A stretch of 64,000 nt of DNA from the NCBI GenBank assembly GCA_947426265.1, contig CANEDJ010000001.1, positions 29,088-93,087 of the forward strand, given 5' to 3'. Source of the DNA: MGBC102946 sp022793145 (GTDB lineage Bacteria; Bacillota_I; Bacilli_A; RF39; UBA660). Positions 28,580-37,785 of the stretch are shown here, in pieces. The position numbers and the translations under genes were made by a program. A model generated the notes under the pieces. That model made no database searches and was not told the DNA's origin. It worked only from the letters and a program-made list of their open reading frames with translations. Numbering within the stretch: position 1 is the stretch's first letter; each line of letters starts with the position of its first letter.

Positions 28580-29322
28580 TTCCTATAAAAAGCGAAAGAG
28601 AAATAGAGCTCCTTAAAATAGCTGGAGAGATAACAGGTGATACCCATAATTATTTAAAACCATTTATTAAACCAGGTATTACAACAAAAGAGCTAGATAC
28701 GCTTGCTTATGATTATATAATAAGCAGAGGGGCAACTCCCTCATTTAAAAATTATGATGGTTTTCCAGGAAGTATTTGTACTTCTATCAATGATGAAGTC
28801 GTACATGGCATTCCAGGAAATCGAAAACTAAAAAATGGTGACATAATTTCTATCGATATCGGAGCATGTTACAAAGGTTATCATGGAGACTCTGCTTGGA
28901 CTTATCCAGTAGGAAAAATAGATAACGATTTGAAGAAACTTCTAGAACAAACAGAAGAATCCTTGTTTGCAGGATTGGCTGTGATAAAAGAAGGAGCACA
29001 TGTTGGGGATATTGGGAACGCCGTAAGTGAAGTTGCAAATAAGTATCACTTAGGGGTAGTAAGAGAATTAGTTGGTCATGGGGTTGGTAGTGATGTCCAT
29101 GAAGAACCAGATGTACCAAACTATGGAAAAAAGAATACTGGACCTATCTTGAAAGAAGGAATGGTCATTGCTGTAGAGCCAATGTTGAATCTAGGAACAC
29201 CGCATATTTTCTTAGAAGATGATGATTGGACAATTATTACAGCAGATGGAAAACCTTCTGCACACTTTGAACATACTGTTCTAGTTACCAAAGATGGGTA
29301 TCAAATTTTGACAAAGAGGTGA
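28576..29322 (+). CDS. map: Type I methionine aminopeptidase
   Basis: 248 residues; metal ligands and neighbours in ISIDIGACYKGYHGDSAWT, GHGVGSDVHEEPDVPN, VIAVEPMLNLG and HFEHTVLVT. It removes N-terminal methionine from new proteins. Its start overlaps the adk stop. Confidence 0.97.
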   Translation: MIPIKSEREIELLKIAGEITGDTHNYLKPFIKPGITTKELDTLAYDYIISRGATPSFKNYDGFPGSICTSINDEVVHGIPGNRKLKNGDIISIDIGACYKGYHGDSAWTYPVGKIDNDLKKLLEQTEESLFAGLAVIKEGAHVGDIGNAVSEVANKYHLGVVRELVGHGVGSDVHEEPDVPNYGKKNTGPILKEGMVIAVEPMLNLGTPHIFLEDDDWTIITADGKPSAHFEHTVLVTKDGYQILTKR

Positions 29323-29326
29323 TTAG

Positions 29327-29542
29327 ATGGCAAAAACAGATGTAATCGAAGTTGAGGGTAAAGTATTAGAAGTATTACCAGGCGGAAAATTCAGAGTGGA
29401 ATTAGAGAATAAACATATTATAATTGCCCACGTTTCTGGTAAAATCCGAATGAATTATATTCGCATTTTAGCAGGTGATAAAGTCACTGTGGAAATGTCA
29501 CCATATGATTTAACATGTGGGCGCATAACCTATAGAAAGTAG
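29327..29542 (+). CDS. infA: Translation initiation factor IF-1
   Basis: 71 residues; [22 protein letters not shown] and [21 protein letters not shown] define the OB-fold of IF-1. GAGGTGAT precedes the ATG. The gene follows map by 4 bases. Confidence 0.97.
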   Translation: MAKTDVIEVEGKVLEVLPGGKFRVELENKHIIIAHVSGKIRMNYIRILAGDKVTVEMSPYDLTCGRITYRK

Positions 29543-29553
29543 GAGGGATTTAG

Positions 29554-29667
29554 ATGAAAGTAAGACCATCAGTAAAAAAAATGTGCGAAAATTGCAAAAT
29601 TATTAAACGTAAAGGAAAAGTGCAAGTAATTTGTACAAATCCAAAACATAAACAAAGACAAGGGTAA
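29554..29667 (+). CDS. rpmJ: 50S ribosomal protein L36
   Basis: A 37-residue frame starting [17 protein letters not shown], with the zinc-binding pattern Cys-x2-Cys, a third Cys (ICTN) and a His (PKHKQRQG). TAGGAGGG precedes the ATG. Length and position between infA and rpsM are canonical. Confidence 0.97.
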   Translation: MKVRPSVKKMCENCKIIKRKGKVQVICTNPKHKQRQG

Positions 29668-29682
29668 TATAGGAGGTGTTTT

Positions 29683-30048
29683 ATGGCACGTATTAAAGGT
29701 GTAGATATACCAAATAATAAAAGAATTGAAATTGCTTTAACTTATATTTATGGTGTCGGAAGAAGCTTATCTAATACAATTTTAAAAGAAGCTAAAATCG
29801 ATGTTGATAAAAAAGCAGGAGATTTAACCAATGATGAATTAGTTGTTATTCGTGATGTTTTAAACAAATATCAAACAGAAGGTGACTTACGTCGTGAAGT
29901 TAACATGAATATTAAAACAAAGATGGAAATCAATTCTTACGAAGGAACTCGTCATAAAAAAGGGTTGCCAGTAAGAGGACAAAGAACAAACCGTAATGCA
30001 AGAACTCGTAAGGGTAAAGGAAAAGTAGTTGCAAATAAGAAAAAATAA
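29683..30048 (+). CDS. rpsM: 30S ribosomal protein S13
   Basis: 121 residues; [26 protein letters not shown] and [21 protein letters not shown]. It contacts S19 and tRNA in the head. ATAGGAGGTG precedes the ATG. Confidence 0.97.
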   Translation: MARIKGVDIPNNKRIEIALTYIYGVGRSLSNTILKEAKIDVDKKAGDLTNDELVVIRDVLNKYQTEGDLRREVNMNIKTKMEINSYEGTRHKKGLPVRGQRTNRNARTRKGKGKVVANKKK

Positions 30049-30075
30049 TGCAAACGAATAAAGGAGGTTATATAC

Positions 30076-30459
30076 ATGGCTTATAAACCAAGAAAACGTA
30101 AAGTGAAAAAGAATGTGCCAGAAGGTAAAGCTTTTATTCATTCAACATTCAATAACACAATTGTAACAATTAGTGATAAAGATGGAAATGCAATTAGCTG
30201 GGCTTCAGCTGGAACATTAGGATTCAAAGGAAGTAAAAAATCAACTCCATTTGCAGCAGGAATGTCTGCAGAAGCAGCAGGAAAAGCAGCTGTAGAAATG
30301 GGTATGAAAAAGGTTGAAGTTTTCGTAAAAGGATTAGGTTCTGGAAGAGAAACAGCAATTCGTTCATTACAAACTGCTGGATTAGAGATTACTTCAATTT
30401 CTGATGTAACACCTATTCCACATAATGGATGTCGTCCACCAAAACGTCCACGTGGATAA
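30076..30459 (+). CDS. rpsK: 30S ribosomal protein S11
   Basis: 127 residues; [22 protein letters not shown] and [16 protein letters not shown] at the end. It belongs to the platform. AAAGGAGG precedes the ATG. Confidence 0.97.
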   Translation: MAYKPRKRKVKKNVPEGKAFIHSTFNNTIVTISDKDGNAISWASAGTLGFKGSKKSTPFAAGMSAEAAGKAAVEMGMKKVEVFVKGLGSGRETAIRSLQTAGLEITSISDVTPIPHNGCRPPKRPRG

Positions 30460-30476
30460 TGAAAGGGAGTGATTAA

Positions 30477-31424
30477 GTGTTAAACTTTGAAAAACCAATT
30501 TATAAAATAACAGAATATGTTGAAAATAATAATTTTGGAAAATTTGAATTAGAACCTTTAGAAAGAGGATTTGGAACAACAATTGGTAATGCACTTAGAA
30601 GAGTTATGCTTTCTAGTATGCCAGGAAGTGCTATTGTAGCAGTTAAAATTGATGGAGTTATGCATGAATTTCAATCAATGGATGGAGTAGTAGAAGATGT
30701 AACAACAATCGTATTAAATCTTAAAAACGTAGTAGTAAAAAATCACTCTAATGAAGATAAAGTACTACATTTGTCAGTAAATGAAGAAAGAGTCGTTACT
30801 GCCGCAGATATTGAAGCAGATGCAGATATTGAAATCATTAATCCAGATCAAGTAATAGCAACATTATCAAAGGGTGGAAAACTTGATATGGAAATGATAA
30901 TAGCAAATGGACGTGGTTATGTTCCATCAAATGAGAATAAAAAGTATGTAGAAGGTAATATAGGATATATTCCTATTGACGCTCTTTATTCACCTATTGA
31001 AAGAATTAGCTATGATGTAGATAATGCTCGTGTTGGACAAGATGCAAGTTATGATAAATTAATTATGAATGTAACAACTAATGGTTCTGTCCGCCCAGAA
31101 GAAGCAATGGCACTAGGAGCAAAAATATTGATTGAACACTTAAATATTATTACTGATTTAAGCGAAATCGCAGACGTTACAGGAATTATGAATGCAAAAC
31201 AAGAGGATAGTAAACTTAAAAAGTTAGAAACATCTATTGATGATCTAGATTTCTCTGTTCGTGCATACAACTGTTTGAAGAGAGCTGGAGTTAATACTTT
31301 GGGTGATTTAACAGAAAAATCAGAATTAGAAATGATGAAGATTCGTAATCTAGGAAAAAAATCTTTAAAAGAAGTTATGGATAAAATTAAAGATATGGGA
31401 CTTAGATTCCGTGATGAAGATTAA
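30477..31424 (+). CDS. rpoA: RNA polymerase alpha subunit
   Basis: 315 residues from a GTG start after AAAGGGAG. The N-terminal assembly domain has [21 protein letters not shown], and the C-terminal domain (about 245-315) has [22 protein letters not shown] and [11 protein letters not shown]. Alpha dimers nucleate the polymerase and bind UP elements. Confidence 0.97.
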   Translation: MLNFEKPIYKITEYVENNNFGKFELEPLERGFGTTIGNALRRVMLSSMPGSAIVAVKIDGVMHEFQSMDGVVEDVTTIVLNLKNVVVKNHSNEDKVLHLSVNEERVVTAADIEADADIEIINPDQVIATLSKGGKLDMEMIIANGRGYVPSNENKKYVEGNIGYIPIDALYSPIERISYDVDNARVGQDASYDKLIMNVTTNGSVRPEEAMALGAKILIEHLNIITDLSEIADVTGIMNAKQEDSKLKKLETSIDDLDFSVRAYNCLKRAGVNTLGDLTEKSELEMMKIRNLGKKSLKEVMDKIKDMGLRFRDED

Positions 31425-31441
31425 TAGTTAGGAGGAATAAT

Positions 31442-31798
31442 ATGGCTTATAGAAAATTAGGACGTACTAATAAACATAGAAGAAGCATGCTTGCTAACCT
31501 AACAAAAGACCTAATCATGAATGAAAGCATTAAAACAACAGAACCTAGAGCCAAAGAAGTTCGTAAGTTTGTTGATAAAATGATTACATATGGTAAAGAT
31601 GGTTCATTAGTTGCAAGAAGAAAAGCATTAGCATTCTTACAAAATGATAATACTTCTGTAAAGAAAGTATTTGATGTTTTAGCCCCTCGTTATACGAATC
31701 GTAACGGTGGATATACAAGAATTTTAAAATTAGGAGAACGTAGAGGAGACGATGCGTTAGAAGTAATTTTAGAATTAGTTGAGGAAGATGCAAAATAA
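31442..31798 (+). CDS. rplQ: 50S ribosomal protein L17
   Basis: 118 residues; [18 protein letters not shown] and [20 protein letters not shown]. It is the last gene of the supercluster; a terminator overlaps its stop codon. Confidence 0.97.
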   Translation: MAYRKLGRTNKHRRSMLANLTKDLIMNESIKTTEPRAKEVRKFVDKMITYGKDGSLVARRKALAFLQNDNTSVKKVFDVLAPRYTNRNGGYTRILKLGERRGDDALEVILELVEEDAK

Positions 31799-31809
31799 GC
31801 ATCTTTTTT
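31787..31809 (+). terminator. Intrinsic terminator ending the ribosomal supercluster
   Basis: GATGC (31787-31791) pairs with GCATC (31799-31803), followed by six or more T. The stem includes the last rplQ codons. Confidence 0.82.
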
Positions 31810-31830
31810 GTGTGTAAAAAATCTTTCTTA

Positions 31831-31839
31831 TGATATAAT
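31831..31839 (+). promoter_or_regulatory. Extended -10 promoter
   Basis: TGATATAAT (TGn-TATAAT) 25 bases before the next gene; no good -35 box. Confidence 0.55.
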
Positions 31840-31863
31840 ATTGAATAGAATAGGGGTGCAGAA

Positions 31864-33300
31864 ATGAAAAATAAGGCAGTAGTGATTTTAAAATTTATGA
31901 CAACTCTAGTGATTATTTTAATTGGTGTTGTAATATGGTTATTTCTAAACCAGCGGGAAGAGGAGAAAAAAATTCCAGTAAAAGAGCCAGAAATCAAAGA
32001 AGAAAATTTAGATATTAATAGTGAATTGATTAAAAATCTTCCTTATCCAAATATGAATACTGGATGTAATAAAATAGATGATCTGGGAAGATATGATGAA
32101 AAACAATTGAAAATAGAAGATATAGAACTTTCTGAAAAGATTGATACTGCATATAAAAAATTATCTACATCATCTAGTAATATTGTATCATCAGATGATA
32201 TGAGACAATATGTCAAAAGTTATTGGAGTGAAATAGAAGAATATAAAGATTTCAGTTTTTCATTTAATGATACCAATTATACATATGATGAAGAGGAGAA
32301 AACTTATCATGTTGAAGCAAGTGAAAGTACTAGTTGTGAAGAAACTAATTATATGAAGCGCTTTCAGCCGATTATTTTAACTGCAACAAAGAAAGAAAAG
32401 CAAATTATAGTAGATTATGTGCTTCTTTATTATATTGAAGACTCTAGCAATGGAAAAGAAGTTGTTTACCATATTTATCAAGATAAAGAGTTTACAATTT
32501 ATCTTGAAACAGTGTCAGAAACACAAGAAAAGTTGAATAAAAGTGCTTCAAAATATCAAGAAAAATTAGAACATTATACTTTTGTATTTAATGAAGGACA
32601 AAGTGGAAATTATTATTTTGTAGAAGGTAATAAGAAAAATGTAGTGAATGGTCTTAAAGAAGTAGAAAATTTAGAAGAAAAACTTAAAGATGTAAACATA
32701 TTAACATTAGATAATGATTGTATTGAGTTTACAGAAGAACATATATATCAAAAGGATAAATTTTCAATAGAGAGTTTAAACACATCAGATCGTTTATTAA
32801 TGGCACTTTCTTATGCATATAAAAATGAGCTTCTTGAAAAAGAGGATCAAGAAATCGATGACAAAATGGAGTATTCATTTACAAAAAAAGAAATAGAAAA
32901 TATTTACAAAAATTTTTGGGGAGAAGAATTGAAATCAGAATTAGAAGAATTCGAGAAAATTAATTTTAAAGGGATTATAGATGGAGATCAATATCGTTTT
33001 ATTGTGGATTTAGAAGAAAAGTTCTGTCCAACAAATAGAAAATATGTGGAAACGAAACTTGAACATGCGTATGAAAAGGAAGATACTCTTTATTTAGATT
33101 ATAAAATCCGTTTTATAGATAAAAAAGGAAATCGTATGGATATTTATCAAAGCAAAGATTATAATATGCCTATAAAAAAGAACGTTGGAGCTATAAATAT
33201 TTATGAAGAATATTGGGATCTAGAGTATGTTACTTATCGATATGTTTATAAGAAACAGGATGATGGAAAATATTATTTTTTAGAAGGACTTTATATTTAA
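31864..33300 (+). CDS. Membrane-anchored extracellular protein, unknown, 478 aa
   Basis: A single N-terminal membrane segment (about residues 7-27) is followed by a long acidic, Lys/Glu/Tyr-rich part expected outside the cell. Two halves look alike: each has a SYxxEIEEY/FWGEELKSELEEF-type helix, then a beta-rich part with Cys and a YLDYKIRF or VDYVLLYYIED strand. This suggests an internal duplication of one domain. I recognise no family. AGGGGTG precedes the ATG, and a strong terminator follows. Confidence 0.75.
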   Translation: MKNKAVVILKFMTTLVIILIGVVIWLFLNQREEEKKIPVKEPEIKEENLDINSELIKNLPYPNMNTGCNKIDDLGRYDEKQLKIEDIELSEKIDTAYKKLSTSSSNIVSSDDMRQYVKSYWSEIEEYKDFSFSFNDTNYTYDEEEKTYHVEASESTSCEETNYMKRFQPIILTATKKEKQIIVDYVLLYYIEDSSNGKEVVYHIYQDKEFTIYLETVSETQEKLNKSASKYQEKLEHYTFVFNEGQSGNYYFVEGNKKNVVNGLKEVENLEEKLKDVNILTLDNDCIEFTEEHIYQKDKFSIESLNTSDRLLMALSYAYKNELLEKEDQEIDDKMEYSFTKKEIENIYKNFWGEELKSELEEFEKINFKGIIDGDQYRFIVDLEEKFCPTNRKYVETKLEHAYEKEDTLYLDYKIRFIDKKGNRMDIYQSKDYNMPIKKNVGAINIYEEYWDLEYVTYRYVYKKQDDGKYYFLEGLYI

Positions 33301-33324
33301 GACTACTTTTGTAGTCTTTTTTTT
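33299..33324 (+). terminator. Intrinsic terminator
   Basis: AAGACTAC pairs with GTAGTCTT around TTTT and runs into more than six T residues. Confidence 0.85.
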
Positions 33325-33389
33325 GAAATCTGATTAACGAATTTAAGATATTAAAAAAAATCGTAGTACCAATTTTTTGTTTTGATGAT

Positions 33390-33418
33390 TTGCTTTTCTA
33401 TTTCAATCTTGGTATAGT
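33390..33418 (+). promoter_or_regulatory. Promoter for the 174-aa hypothetical gene
   Basis: TTGCTT (33390-33395), 17-base spacer, TATAGT (33413-33418). Confidence 0.55.
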
Positions 33419-33435
33419 TTGTCTGAGGTGATTAA

Positions 33436-33960
33436 ATGAGAGAAAAAGCGGAGAAGTTTTTTTTGAGTAATGTAAAAATTTTTGAATGTTTTTTGGAATG
33501 CTTGTGGAAAACTCCAATAAAAATAAAAGAAAGGAAATTTTATCCACAGGAAAAGTACTTTATTATTGATTTTACAATGAATGAGTTTGAAGCAATTCGC
33601 ATGAAAGGTATTATTGAGCAAAAAGGAGAAGATATAACTGTAAGGTCGAAATACACATTTCATAAGAATCAAGACTTTGATCATTATGAAACTTGTTTAT
33701 TTTTATCTTTTTGTTATAAATGTCCAGAAGAATTAGAGTTATGTAATCAGTATGGACTATATAAAAAGGAAGGTATGAAAGAATTAAACTCTTCATTAAC
33801 TATAAATCAAATTTATAATGATCAAAAAGATAAGAATTTATTGGGTGATAATCAAATATTTATATTTAACATGAAACGTGTAAAAGAACATTGCAGTGAT
33901 AAAAAATTAGATCAACTATTACAAGATTTTGATAAAGCTATTAAAAATATCTATTCTTGA
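33436..33960 (+). CDS. Hypothetical protein, 174 aa
   Basis: GAGGTGAT stands before the ATG. The soluble product mixes Lys, Glu and aromatic residues, with cysteines at FECFLECLW and in LFLSFCYKCPEELELC. I see no signal peptide, membrane helix or family motif. It is probably monocistronic, with its own promoter upstream and another promoter directly after it. Confidence 0.7.
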   Translation: MREKAEKFFLSNVKIFECFLECLWKTPIKIKERKFYPQEKYFIIDFTMNEFEAIRMKGIIEQKGEDITVRSKYTFHKNQDFDHYETCLFLSFCYKCPEELELCNQYGLYKKEGMKELNSSLTINQIYNDQKDKNLLGDNQIFIFNMKRVKEHCSDKKLDQLLQDFDKAIKNIYS

Positions 33961-33975
33961 TGGTGATGTCCTTTC

Positions 33976-34004
33976 TTGCTTTATAAAGATATTTATATTA
34001 TAAT
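33976..34004 (+). promoter_or_regulatory. Promoter for the 112-aa gene and following RNA-modification genes
   Basis: TTGCTT (33976-33981), 17-base spacer, TATAAT (33999-34004); GGTGAT and the ATG follow within 20 bases. Confidence 0.6.
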
Positions 34005-34019
34005 TTAGTTGGTGATAAT

Positions 34020-34358
34020 ATGAACTTTAAAAATAAAGACATGTTTGGGAATCAAGTATTTAGAAAGCAAGTTAATCTTAATCAAAATCCTTCTTTACAG
34101 AATTCTGTTTCAAATTTAAAAGCAATGTCTGTAGATCCAACAAAGAAGAATGAAGTTCTTAGTTCTTTAAATCGTTTTCAAAAGCAAATGAGTTCAAATG
34201 ATTATAATGAAATTTTATCGAATGTGAAAAGTTTAAAAAGTGAAAAAGTTATTGGTGAAAATAGTCCTTTAGAATCAAAAAAAGAAATTAATGAACAAGA
34301 TTATCAAAGAACAATTTCAGATTTAAAACGATTAGAACATGAAGTGAGGTTTAAATAA
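34020..34358 (+). CDS. Hypothetical protein, 112 aa
   Basis: A small polar protein rich in Asn, Lys, Ser and Gln, with predicted helices (PSLQNSVSNLKAM, DYQRTISDLKRLEHEV) and no cysteine or membrane segment. GGTGATA precedes the ATG. The methyltransferase gene starts one base after its stop, so the two are probably translated from the same transcript. I recognise no family. Confidence 0.68.
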   Translation: MNFKNKDMFGNQVFRKQVNLNQNPSLQNSVSNLKAMSVDPTKKNEVLSSLNRFQKQMSSNDYNEILSNVKSLKSEKVIGENSPLESKKEINEQDYQRTISDLKRLEHEVRFK

Positions 34359-34359
34359 C

Positions 34360-35235
34360 ATGATGAGAATTAGTAATGAATGGAATGAATTTAAATGTTT
34401 AGATGCAGGAAATGGAGAAAAGTTGGAGAGTTGGAATGGTATTATTTTAAGACGGCCAGATCCACAAGCCATTTGGACTGTTAATAAGGATATTGATATA
34501 TGGAAAAAAGTAGATGGACAGTATTTTAGAAGTAATAAAGGTGGAGGAGAATGGAAATTTTTTAAAAAACTCCCAGAGTATTGGACTGTTACTTATAAAG
34601 GTTTAATGTTTAAGATTAGTCCTACGAATTTTAAGCATACTGGTTTATTTCCAGAACAGGCTGTAAATTGGGATTTTATGATAGATAAGATAAAAAATAG
34701 TAATCGTAAAATTAAGGTTCTCAATTTATTTGCGTATACGGGTGGAGCTACAATGGCCTGCTCAAAGGCTGGAGCAGATGTAGTTCATGTAGATGCTTCA
34801 AAAGGTATGACAGAATGGGCAAAAGAAAATATGAGATTATCAGGTTTAGAAAATAATTTTATTCGTTTTATTGTAGATGATTGTTTAAAATTTGTGGAAA
34901 GAGAATATCGTCGTGGAAACAAGTATGATGCGATTGTTATGGATCCACCTAGCTATGGCAGAGGACCAAATGGTGAAGTTTGGAAATTCGAAGATAGTAT
35001 TTATACTTTGATTAATGCTTGTATTAAAATTTTAAGTGATAAACCTTTATTTGTCTTAATTAATTCTTATACAACTGGAATATCGAGTATTGTTTTAGAA
35101 AATATATTGAAGACAACTTTATTACCTCTTTATCCAAATGGTGAAGTAGATGCAGGAGAAGTCGGATTACCAGTAGAAAGAAATAACCTGATATTGCCTT
35201 GTGGAATATATGGAAGATGGCAAAGTAATGATTGA
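34360..35235 (+). CDS. Class I SAM-dependent RNA methyltransferase (RlmI/RlmK-like)
   Basis: 291 residues; ATG 34360 or the next codon is the start. A beta-rich N-terminal part (ILRRPDPQAIWTV) precedes the Rossmann domain. That domain has VLNLFAYTGGATMACSKAGADVVHVDASKGM and the catalytic MDPPSYGRGPNGEVWKFE, similar to the methyltransferase half of RlmI/RlmK, which make m5C or m7G in 23S rRNA. The PUA domain of RlmI is absent, and target base and position are unknown. Its end overlaps the pseudouridine synthase gene by 8 bases, a coherent RNA-modification pair. Confidence 0.85.
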   Translation: MMRISNEWNEFKCLDAGNGEKLESWNGIILRRPDPQAIWTVNKDIDIWKKVDGQYFRSNKGGGEWKFFKKLPEYWTVTYKGLMFKISPTNFKHTGLFPEQAVNWDFMIDKIKNSNRKIKVLNLFAYTGGATMACSKAGADVVHVDASKGMTEWAKENMRLSGLENNFIRFIVDDCLKFVEREYRRGNKYDAIVMDPPSYGRGPNGEVWKFEDSIYTLINACIKILSDKPLFVLINSYTTGISSIVLENILKTTLLPLYPNGEVDAGEVGLPVERNNLILPCGIYGRWQSND

Positions 35236-35884
35236 TATCATTTATGAAGACAACCATGTGTTGGTTGTAGAGAAGCCAGTTAATATATTAGTACAGGCAG
35301 ATGATACACATGATAAAGATTTATTATCTATTTTAAAAGAAGATATAAAAAAACGTTATCAAAAACCAGGAAATGTATACTTAGGATTGGTTCATCGATT
35401 AGATAGACCTGTAGGAGGAATTATGGTGTTTGCGAAGACAAGCAAAGCAGCTTCGCGCTTATCCGAACAAGTAAGGAATCACCAAATTCAAAAAAAATAT
35501 TATGCAATAGTAGAAGGAAATTTAGATAAAAAGCAGGGCACTTTACGTGATTATTTGAAAAAAAATGAAAAACTAAATAAAGTGTTTATCGATCGTTCTG
35601 GAAAAGAATCTATTTTAAATTATTTAGTAGTGGATAGTAAAGAAAATTATAGTCTTGTAGATATTGATTTGAAAACGGGTAGAAGTCATCAAATAAGAGT
35701 ACAATTTTCTAGTAGAAATCATCCTCTTTATGGTGATCAGAAATATAATAAAAATAGTAAAATAGGAGAACAGATTGCACTTTATGCCTATGAATTATCA
35801 TTTTATCATCCAATAACAAAAGATAAAATGACATTTAACAAAAAACCATCTAGAACTTTTCCATGGAGTTTATTTCAGATTTAG
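35228..35884 (+). CDS. RluD family RNA pseudouridine synthase
   Basis: ATG 35228 gives 218 residues. The order IIYEDNHVLVVEKPVNILVQ, then HRLDRPVGGIMVFAKTSKAA (catalytic Asp in HRLD), QKKYYAIVEG and LKTGRSHQIRVQ is that of the RluA/RluD group. There is no N-terminal S4 domain, as in the small Firmicutes paralogues. It isomerises uridine in rRNA or tRNA; the target is not deducible. It overlaps the methyltransferase gene. Confidence 0.9.
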   Translation: MIDIIYEDNHVLVVEKPVNILVQADDTHDKDLLSILKEDIKKRYQKPGNVYLGLVHRLDRPVGGIMVFAKTSKAASRLSEQVRNHQIQKKYYAIVEGNLDKKQGTLRDYLKKNEKLNKVFIDRSGKESILNYLVVDSKENYSLVDIDLKTGRSHQIRVQFSSRNHPLYGDQKYNKNSKIGEQIALYAYELSFYHPITKDKMTFNKKPSRTFPWSLFQI

Positions 35885-35902
35885 AAAATAAACTCTTTTT
35901 TT
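35866..35902 (+). terminator. Intrinsic terminator
   Basis: GAGTTTATTT (35866-35875, inside the gene end) pairs with AAATAAACTC (35886-35895), followed by seven T. Confidence 0.82.
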
Positions 35903-35965
35903 ATTAAAAACATATTTTATGTATAGAATCTCTCATTATTTACATATATTTTGATAGGTGATATA

Positions 35966-36625
35966 ATGACGAAATATAAAACTGGAATGATCGTTTTATT
36001 GCTTTTATGTCTTTGTAGCTTTCATTTTGTAAAAGCAGAAGAACAACCGAAGGCATTAAAAAATAAAATTATTTATTTAGATCCAGGGCATGGAGGAGCA
36101 GATCCAGGAGCCCTTTATAAAAAAATAGAAGAACAAGCGATTAATTTAAAAATTGCCAATAAGTTAAAACAAAAACTGGAGAGTGCTGGAGTAACCGTAT
36201 ATCTGACACGAGATGGAGATTATGATTTATCAGTTCCATATGCTATTAATAGAAAGCGTAGTGATCTATCAAGGAGAGCTAATATTATAAATCGTTCTAA
36301 TTGCGATTTATATTTATCAATTCATTTGAATGCAGAAACATCTAGTAGTTGGCATGGGGCAGAAGCATATTATGATGATGTAAATTCTGAAAATGAGAAA
36401 ATTGCTAAAATAATGCAAGATGAATTTAGGAAAAGTCTAGACTCCAAACGGAATTATAAAAAAACGGATTCTATGTATTTGCATAAGCGAATTGAACGTC
36501 CAGGAGTTCTTTTAGAAGTCGGATTTTTGAGTAACCCTAATGATCGATATTTATTAACACAAGATTGGTATCAAGATAAAGTAGCAAATTCAATTTTAAA
36601 CGGAATCATTAAATATTTTTCTTAA
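35966..36625 (+). CDS. N-acetylmuramoyl-L-alanine amidase (Amidase_3), secreted
   Basis: ATG 35966, with ATAGGTGAT upstream, gives 219 residues. A signal peptide (MIVLLLLCLCSFHFVKA) ends near residue 26. The catalytic domain shows IYLDPGHGGADPGA (first zinc His), KKIEEQAINL (Glu), LYLSIHLNAE (second His) and GVLLEVGFLSNPND (catalytic Glu). It cleaves the lactyl-alanine bond in peptidoglycan. No SPOR, SH3 or LysM anchor is present, so it is a bare amidase. Confidence 0.92.
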   Translation: MTKYKTGMIVLLLLCLCSFHFVKAEEQPKALKNKIIYLDPGHGGADPGALYKKIEEQAINLKIANKLKQKLESAGVTVYLTRDGDYDLSVPYAINRKRSDLSRRANIINRSNCDLYLSIHLNAETSSSWHGAEAYYDDVNSENEKIAKIMQDEFRKSLDSKRNYKKTDSMYLHKRIERPGVLLEVGFLSNPNDRYLLTQDWYQDKVANSILNGIIKYFS

Positions 36626-36817
36626 ATTAAAGATATATGTAAGTGATTATTAAAAAATGTATTATTAATATTTAGTTTTTCTAATTACTTTTTTCTTTTA
36701 TAAAAACTGAAATTTTGATGTATAAAAATCATAAAAAAAGCAATTATAATAAGAGGAAAATTTTAGAAAATCACACGAAAATACCATAAAAAAAACATAT
36801 TTATTTCATAAATAGTA

Positions 36818-36826
36818 TGATATAAT
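36818..36826 (+). promoter_or_regulatory. Extended -10 promoter of the Abi_2 gene
   Basis: TGATATAAT lies 17 bases before the ATG, within an AT-rich 218-base gap (36626-36843) in which nothing else is seen. Confidence 0.6.
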
Positions 36827-36843
36827 GAATACTAGGTGGTAAT

Positions 36844-37776
36844 ATGGGCGGCAAGATATTTAAAACCTTAGATGAACAAATAGAAATCTTAAAATCAAAA
36901 GGGTTGATAGTTGAAGACTTAGATAAAGCAAAAGAGATTTTATTCCGTGAAAATTACTTTTTTATTAGTGGATATAGACACCTGTTTATGCGCACAGTGA
37001 AAGAAAGTAGATTTATTGAAGGAACGACTTTTGATGAGCTTTATGCAATGTTTTTGTTTGACAGAAAAATACGAAATATTATGTTCAAATATTTATTAAT
37101 AATTGAAAATAATATCAAATCAATCATCAGTTACACTTTGTCAAAAAAATATGGTTTTAAAGAAAAAGATTATTTGGACCCTAAAAATTTTACGCAAGAT
37201 AATTTAAGAGTGAGACAAGTACATGATGTTCTAAATAAAATGAAAAGGCAAATAAGAGTAAATGGAAAACAACATGCTGCTACTATGCATTACCTTAGCA
37301 ATTATGGTTATATACCAATGTGGATTTTAGTAAAAGTATTGTCATTTGGAATTGTTTCTGAATTATATTGTATACTAAAAGCAGAAGATCAAGAAACAAT
37401 AGCAGATATATATGGTATTGATATTGAATCTTTAACGATATATTTAGCTCTTCTTTCAAATTTTAGAAATTTATGTGCTCATGAAGATATTTTATATGAC
37501 CATAGGACCCAAAGAGTAATTCCAGATAATAAGTATCATCATATGTTAGATATCAGTCAAACAAAAGATGAATATGATTTTGGAAAAAATGATCTATATG
37601 CGCTTATTATTATCATGAAGCAAATGCTTAGAGAAGAAGAATTTCGAGAATTGATATATGAATTAGGTTATGAAATTGATATACTAGATGGTAAAGTAGA
37701 AGTATTACCATTAAACACAATTTTAAATAAAATAGGTTTTCCAGATAATTGGAGAGATATTGTTGATATGGATTAA
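36844..37776 (+). CDS. Abi_2 family (AbiD/AbiF-like) HEPN protein
   Basis: 310 residues. The N-terminal pattern FKTLDEQIEILKSKGLIV and ENYFFISGYRHLF, then FDELYAMFLFDRKIRNIMFKYLLIIENNIKSIISYTLS, matches the Abi_2 family of abortive-infection proteins. RNLCAHEDILYD contains the R-x4-H pair (R208, H213) of HEPN ribonucleases. Relatives such as AbiD, AbiF and AbiJ-like proteins stop phage growth; an RNase role here is inferred from the HEPN motif. GGTGGT precedes the ATG. It sits alone between housekeeping genes. Confidence 0.88.
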   Translation: MGGKIFKTLDEQIEILKSKGLIVEDLDKAKEILFRENYFFISGYRHLFMRTVKESRFIEGTTFDELYAMFLFDRKIRNIMFKYLLIIENNIKSIISYTLSKKYGFKEKDYLDPKNFTQDNLRVRQVHDVLNKMKRQIRVNGKQHAATMHYLSNYGYIPMWILVKVLSFGIVSELYCILKAEDQETIADIYGIDIESLTIYLALLSNFRNLCAHEDILYDHRTQRVIPDNKYHHMLDISQTKDEYDFGKNDLYALIIIMKQMLREEEFRELIYELGYEIDILDGKVEVLPLNTILNKIGFPDNWRDIVDMD

Positions 37777-37785
37777 GGAGGAAAA

